A stretch of DNA of 15,214 nucleotides, taken from contig CBFDCL010000052.1 of assembly GCA_965603295.1 (NCBI GenBank), positions 1 to 15,214 on the forward strand, in the 5' to 3' direction. The notes under the pieces were generated by a model. That model saw only the letters and a list, made by a program, of their open reading frames with translations, was not told the origin of the DNA and made no database searches. The position numbers were made by a program, and so were the translations under genes. Each line of letters begins with the position of its first letter. Positions within the stretch are counted from its first letter, which is position 1. This stretch comes from JAFGWO01 sp965603295. GTDB lineage: Bacteria; BMS3Abin14. Below, piece by piece: positions 12,031 to 15,214 of this stretch.

Positions 12031-14596
12031 ATACACCGAAGGGGTCCAAAAAAGGGAGCAGATGGGGATTCCTCCCCTACCGCTTACCGCCGGGCAGACA
12101 GGGGTTCTCTGCCGTCTCCTGTGTGAAAAAGATCTGGATCAAGGGATCCTCAGGATTGAAGGGTGCCGTGATACCAACGAAAGCCTCTTTTCCCTGCTAA
12201 AGGACCGGGTTCCCCCCGGGGTTACGGAGGCTTCCTACGTTAAAGCGGATTTTCTGGGAGGCATCATCAAAGGGGAAACCTCATCCCCGCTCATCTCCAA
12301 AGGCAGCGCCATTGAACTTCTCGGCCAGATGGGCGGAGGGGCCAACGTCCCCTATCTCGTCGAAGCGCTCTTTCAGGGCGGCGAAACGGTTGAGCAGGCC
12401 AAAAAAGCCCTTTCCTGCATTATTCTCATCTCCCCATTAACCCTGACCCACATCGCCGAGAAAGCCGGGGAAGGCAACTCCCATGCCGCAGACCTTCTGC
12501 GAAGATGGGCGGAAGCCCGATGGTTCGACCCCGCCATGTCCCTTCCCGACCGTATGGTTTGCCTCGTGGTCCGCACCACCGGAGAGATCAACACCGATTT
12601 CCTCTCACCGGCCCAGGAAGCTGGTACCCGGGACGACATCCCACTCCATGCGCTGTCCCTCCTTTCTTCGAGCCCCAACGACAAGGATTTTCTCAAACGG
12701 CTTCAAGGCCTGCGTGAAAAGAACCCCGGGGTTCCCTTCCTCTTTGCCGGGGATGTGGTGGGGACGGGCAGCAGCCGCAAATCGGCCTCCAACAGCCTCG
12801 TATGGTGGATCGGAACCGATATTCCTCATACCCCCAACAAAAAGCGCGGCGGGGTCGTCATGGCGTCCAAGATCGCCCCCATTTTCTTCAACACCCTTCG
12901 GGGCTGCGGTACGGTCCCTGTCCGGTGCCAGGCAGGAGCTCTCAAAGAAGGATCCCTGGTGGAAATCGATTTTTCGAAGGGCGAGGTGCGGGATTCAGGG
13001 ACGGGGGACCTGCTCACGGAGTTTAAGATCGAACCCCCTTCCATCAGGGATGAATACAGGGCCGGGGGCAGAAACCTTCTCATTATCGGAAGGAAACTGA
13101 CAACGAAAGCTCAGGATTACTGCCGGAAACTCGGTATCTCCCACGGGGAGCCGGCCGTGGCCATCCCCTCAACCCCCGGAACCGCCGCCGTTCAGGCCTT
13201 CTCCCTGGCCCAGAAACTTGTGGGAAAGGCAGCCGGATTGCCGGGGGTGATGCCAGGCAGCTACGTGGAACCGCAGGCACACCTGGTATTTTCCCAGGAT
13301 ACTACCGGCCGAATGACACGTCAGGAACTCGAAGAGCTGGCCTGTACCCACTTTGCCACGGTCTTTGTCCAGTCTTTCTGCCACACAGCGGCAGGGCCAA
13401 AAAGCAAGGATGCCCTTGCCCAGAGCACTCTCACTGAATTTGTGGACCGCCTGGGGGGGATCTCCCTGAGGCCCGGTGACGGTATCATCCATACTGTCGG
13501 CAACAGGTATTGCCTTCCCTATTTTGTGGGAACCGGAGGAGACAGTCACACCCGCTTCCCGATAGGGATCAGCTTTGCGGCCGGTTCGGATCTTGTCGCA
13601 TTTGCAGCCAGTCAGGGATATTTCCCCCTGGATATGCCCGAATCGGTCCTGGTCCGTTTCCGCGGCCGGATCCAACCCGGGATAACCGTACGGGATCTTG
13701 TCAATGCGATCCCCTTTATCGCCCTTCGGGAAGGAAAACTGAACCTGAAAAAAGGCGATGAAAAGGTCAACATGTTTGCTGACCGGATCCTGGAGATCGA
13801 GGGGCTGGAAGACATCTCGGTCGAAGATTCTTACAAACTGACCGACACCTCGGCCGAAAGATCCGCCACCGCAGCCACCATTTCCCACTCACCGGAAAAG
13901 GTTCGGCAGTACGTCGAGAACAACCTGAAGTTTTTCAAGGAAACCTTCATCAAACGGAACCCCTCAAAACAGGTCCAGGTCATCATCAACCTCATGGAGA
14001 AGTGGCTGGCCAACCCGGAGCACATCGTTGCCGACAAAGACGCCCATTACGCCGATACTCTATTGATCGATCTCGAAACCATTACGGAACCCCTTCTGGC
14101 CGCCCCGAACGATCCCGATCGGATCGTTACCCTTTCCGAAGCGGCCGGAACGCCCATTGAGGAGGTGTTCGTGGGTTCCTGCATGACGGACGCGACAGAT
14201 TTCCGTGCTGTCGCCCGGGTCCTCGTGAACCGGCAAATTCCTCACACCATGCGCCTTTGGGCCGTTCCCCCGGACCGGGAGTGCAACGTGGCCCTCGCCG
14301 AGGAAGGGGTACACCGATCGATCATGGAAGCGGGCGGGAACATTCACGTACCTGGCTGCAGCCTCTGCATGGGGAATCAGGGGCAGGTTGCCAAAGGAGC
14401 GACGGTCTTTTCCACCAGCACAAGAAACTTCGATAATCGGATGGGGGAAGGGGCCCAGGTCTTCCTTGGGTCCTCCCTCGTGGCGGGCCTCACAGCCTTT
14501 TTCGGCCGGATCCCCACGCTGGATGAGTATATGGGGACCTACCGCGAAAAGATCCAGCCCGTGGAAAGGGAATTTTCCGAGCCTTTGAGGTTCTGA
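12002..14596 (+). CDS. acnB: Aconitate hydratase B (2-methylisocitrate dehydratase type)
   Basis: This 864-residue enzyme interconverts citrate and isocitrate in the TCA cycle, and AcnB can also act on 2-methylisocitrate. Length and domain order match AcnB: an N-terminal HEAT-like helical domain (about 1-160), then the swivel domain that is C-terminal in AcnA (GDVVGTGSSRKSASNSLVWWIGTDIP at about 250-275), then the [4Fe-4S] domains. The cluster ligands are Cys727 (GSCMTDATDF), Cys786 and Cys789 (PGCSLCMGNQ), with the same spacing as the E. coli cysteines 710, 769 and 772. An ATG at 11990 is in frame, but the one at 12002 is preferred because GGAGGGG lies five bases ahead of it. It overlaps the preceding isomerase gene by 29 bases in another frame, so coupled translation is likely. 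Confidence 0.97.
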   Translation: MSLLADFVSEYTEGVQKREQMGIPPLPLTAGQTGVLCRLLCEKDLDQGILRIEGCRDTNESLFSLLKDRVPPGVTEASYVKADFLGGIIKGETSSPLISKGSAIELLGQMGGGANVPYLVEALFQGGETVEQAKKALSCIILISPLTLTHIAEKAGEGNSHAADLLRRWAEARWFDPAMSLPDRMVCLVVRTTGEINTDFLSPAQEAGTRDDIPLHALSLLSSSPNDKDFLKRLQGLREKNPGVPFLFAGDVVGTGSSRKSASNSLVWWIGTDIPHTPNKKRGGVVMASKIAPIFFNTLRGCGTVPVRCQAGALKEGSLVEIDFSKGEVRDSGTGDLLTEFKIEPPSIRDEYRAGGRNLLIIGRKLTTKAQDYCRKLGISHGEPAVAIPSTPGTAAVQAFSLAQKLVGKAAGLPGVMPGSYVEPQAHLVFSQDTTGRMTRQELEELACTHFATVFVQSFCHTAAGPKSKDALAQSTLTEFVDRLGGISLRPGDGIIHTVGNRYCLPYFVGTGGDSHTRFPIGISFAAGSDLVAFAASQGYFPLDMPESVLVRFRGRIQPGITVRDLVNAIPFIALREGKLNLKKGDEKVNMFADRILEIEGLEDISVEDSYKLTDTSAERSATAATISHSPEKVRQYVENNLKFFKETFIKRNPSKQVQVIINLMEKWLANPEHIVADKDAHYADTLLIDLETITEPLLAAPNDPDRIVTLSEAAGTPIEEVFVGSCMTDATDFRAVARVLVNRQIPHTMRLWAVPPDRECNVALAEEGVHRSIMEAGGNIHVPGCSLCMGNQGQVAKGATVFSTSTRNFDNRMGEGAQVFLGSSLVAGLTAFFGRIPTLDEYMGTYREKIQPVEREFSEPLRF

Positions 14597-14609
14597 AGAA
14601 AGAAGGGGC

Positions 14610-14637
14610 GTTAAACGTTTGACGTTTAACGTTCAAC
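14610..14637. repeat. Heptamer array GTTTAAC type after acnB; forms a perfect hairpin
   Basis: Four period-7 units: GTTAAAC (14610-14616), GTTTGAC (14617-14623), GTTTAAC (14624-14630) and GTTCAAC (14631-14637). CGTTAAACG (14609-14617) and CGTTTAACG (14623-14631) are exact inverted repeats around five bases, so the acnB message can end in a nine-base-pair stem. No T tract follows. The unit is the same type as at 731-758 and 15133-15146. Confidence 0.85.
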
Positions 14638-14682
14638 GTGAAGTTCTATAAAAATTCGAGGATGGTAGTATAAGGACATCAA

Positions 14683-14805
14683 CTATAGATGGCTGCATTT
14701 GAACAGGAAAACCCCGCCCATGATGAGGAACGCAACGACATAAAGAAGACAGCCGGTCATCTCCAGGAGCTTTCTCTTTCTCATGTCTCCATTTTCACTC
14801 GGCAT
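14683..14805 (-). CDS. Possible one-helix small membrane protein
   Basis: A minus-strand frame gives 40 residues from the ATG at 14805, or 33 from the ATG at 14784. The shorter form begins MRKRKLLEMTG and continues CLLYVVAFLIMGGVFLFKC, a positively charged N-terminus followed by one clear transmembrane helix, ending SHL. This composition is more protein-like than the longer plus-strand frame over the same DNA, which looks like its shadow. Ribosome binding sites are weak: AGGA ten bases before the first ATG, GGAG two bases before the second. An in-frame TAG lies five codons upstream of 14805. No family is recognised. Function unknown, and the call is tentative. Confidence 0.45.
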   Translation of the reverse strand: MPSENGDMRKRKLLEMTGCLLYVVAFLIMGGVFLFKCSHL

Positions 14806-14830
14806 GACAGGCCGATCCTAGCAGATCCGG

Positions 14831-14866
14831 GGTTGAATGGAAACGGGAGCAGTTTTCCGTTCAACC
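14831..14866. other. Strong hairpin of 13 pairs
   Basis: GGTTGAATGGAAA (14831-14843) and TTTCCGTTCAACC (14854-14866) pair along 13 positions, with one G-T wobble, around a ten-base loop. No T tract follows on the plus strand. It lies upstream of the possible small membrane protein on the minus strand and upstream of a second hairpin on the plus strand. Confidence 0.6.
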
Positions 14867-14880
14867 GTGACTGTTTCTTA

Positions 14881-14940
14881 ACACGGAAAATCCGGGATAC
14901 CATTCAGTCCCCCCGGATTTCCCGTGTTTGTTGACTTTTT
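14881..14940 (+). terminator. Long hairpin with trailing T tract upstream of the tRNA
   Basis: ACACGGAAAATCCGGG (14881-14896) pairs with CCCGGATTTCCCGTGT (14912-14927) at 15 of 16 positions around a 15-base loop, followed by TTGTTGACTTTTT. This is a plausible intrinsic terminator for plus-strand transcripts coming from acnB, with the T tract a little far from the stem. The T-rich part also contains the -35 box of the tRNA promoter. Confidence 0.55.
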
Positions 14941-14963
14941 CCATAAATCGAGTTACTTATCCT
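14931..14963 (+). promoter_or_regulatory. Possible tRNA promoter
   Basis: TTGACT at 14931-14936 is a good -35 box just upstream of the tRNA. The -10 box is unclear: ACTTAT (14955-14960) has 18-base spacing but only three matches, and TATCCT (14958-14963) has four matches but 21-base spacing. The position fits; the sequence support is modest. Confidence 0.35.
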
Positions 14964-14981
14964 TGCCCTCAGAAACAGTCC

Positions 14982-15058
14982 GGCGGTGTAGCTCAGGTGG
15001 TTAGAGCATGCGGCTCATATCCGCAGTGTCCGGGGTTCAAGTCCCTGCACCGCCACCA
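14982..15058 (+). tRNA. tRNA-Met (CAT anticodon, elongator type)
   Basis: The 77-base cloverleaf folds cleanly: acceptor GGCGGTG with CACCGCC, D arm GCTC/GAGC, anticodon stem TGCGG/CCGCA with loop CTCATAT, T arm CGGGG/CCCTG with loop TTCAAGT, discriminator A and an encoded CCA end. The anticodon is CAT. The G1-C72 pair argues against initiator tRNA, which has an unpaired first position. The whole sequence looks like elongator tRNA-Met of deltaproteobacteria, but a tRNA-Ile with modified CAT cannot be fully excluded by eye. Confidence 0.92.
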
Positions 15059-15067
15059 TCAAAAATT

Positions 15068-15091
15068 AAGGCCTGAAAGGGCCTTTTTTTT
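15068..15091 (+). terminator. Intrinsic terminator of the tRNA
   Basis: AAGGCC (15068-15073) and GGCCTT (15080-15085) form a perfect stem with a six-base loop, running into eight consecutive T (15084-15091). It starts ten bases after the encoded CCA. Confidence 0.88.
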
Positions 15092-15093
15092 CA

Positions 15094-15121
15094 GCCCAAA
15101 GCCCAAAACCCAAAGGCCAAG
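15094..15121. repeat. Heptamer array GCCCAAA type, four copies
   Basis: Period-7 units GCCCAAA (15094-15100 and 15101-15107), ACCCAAA (15108-15114) and GGCCAAG (15115-15121) follow three bases after the tRNA terminator. Confidence 0.8.
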
Positions 15122-15132
15122 GGGAAGTCCAC

Positions 15133-15146
15133 GTTGAACGTTGAAC
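15133..15146. repeat. GTTGAAC heptamer pair in a near-palindrome
   Basis: GTTGAAC occurs at 15133-15139 and 15140-15146. Together with the flanking CA and GTG the 20 bases read almost the same on both strands. The unit belongs to the same type as the arrays at 731-758 and 14610-14637. Confidence 0.6.
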
Positions 15147-15164
15147 GTGACTGCACTCCCGTAA

Positions 15165-15214
15165 CTTCAAACATCAAACCTCAAACATCAAACAGTTATT
15201 CTCAATCCTCAATT
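15165..15214. repeat. Heptamer arrays CATCAAA and CTCAATC types, running to the window edge
   Basis: Four units, CTTCAAA (15165-15171), CATCAAA (15172-15178), CCTCAAA (15179-15185) and CATCAAA (15186-15192), are followed by a second array with CTCAATC (15201-15207) and CTCAATT (15208-15214). The second may continue beyond the window. Confidence 0.8.

Noticed and set aside
13169..13888. Minus-strand frame of 239 codons opposite acnB
   Set aside because: Antisense shadow of the iron-sulfur domains of acnB; no ribosome binding site or motif.
14689..14934. Plus-strand frame of 81 codons between acnB and the tRNA
   Set aside because: No ribosome binding site, runs through two hairpins, and its composition fits an antisense frame of the possible small membrane peptide.
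14928..15137. Plus-strand frame of 69 codons across the tRNA
   Set aside because: It reads straight through the tRNA and its terminator and is not a gene.
14982..15214. Integration site or mobile element at the tRNA 3' end
   Set aside because: No integrase gene and no direct repeat of the tRNA 3' end is visible within the window, although the DNA beyond 15214 was not available.

Overview
The window looks like chromosomal DNA of an anaerobic, Gram-negative bacterium of deltaproteobacterial (Desulfobacterota-like) type. This is inferred from the gene set: a split, ferredoxin-style glutamate synthase with extra iron-sulfur and flavin subunits, AcnB aconitase, a small diheme cytochrome c, and a lipoprotein plus a secreted parvulin-type isomerase. 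Lineage confidence is moderate. No insertion sequence, phage gene, CRISPR array or rRNA is visible.

Layout. 1-132: non-coding, filled with short tandem repeats. 133-1844 (minus): a Xre/cupin regulator, a small conserved protein, and the decayed C-terminal half of an aldehyde dehydrogenase (N-terminal half lost, one frameshift). 1976-2230 (plus): a small membrane-anchored diheme cytochrome c whose promoter seems to sit directly on its start codon. 2372-7730 (minus): a five-gene operon encoding, in transcription order, a four-cluster ferredoxin-like protein, an FAD/NAD(P) oxidoreductase, a class II glutamine amidotransferase, an Fe-S/FMN glutamate synthase core and a GXGXG-domain subunit. 7731-8052: divergent control region with a good promoter on each strand and a palindrome over each. 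8053-14596 (plus): glutamine-dependent NAD synthetase, a parvulin-type lipoprotein, a second secreted parvulin-type protein, and acnB, whose first codons overlap the preceding gene. 14597-15214: a possible minus-strand one-helix membrane peptide, two strong hairpins, a tRNA with CAT anticodon and its terminator, then more short repeats.

How the genes work together. The 2372-7730 operon has every part needed to move electrons from NAD(P)H or ferredoxin, through Fe-S clusters and FMN, to reduce 2-oxoglutarate with ammonia released from glutamine. The divergent nadE also spends the glutamine amide, so the shared intergenic region may coordinate two glutamine-consuming activities (inference). AcnB leads towards 2-oxoglutarate, the carbon acceptor of glutamate synthase.

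The most unusual feature is not a gene. Many intergenic gaps carry short tandem arrays of 2 to 7 copies whose period is almost always 7 bases (once 6, once 8), but whose unit sequence differs from gap to gap. Several fold into hairpins, and one forms the intrinsic terminator of the glutamate synthase operon.
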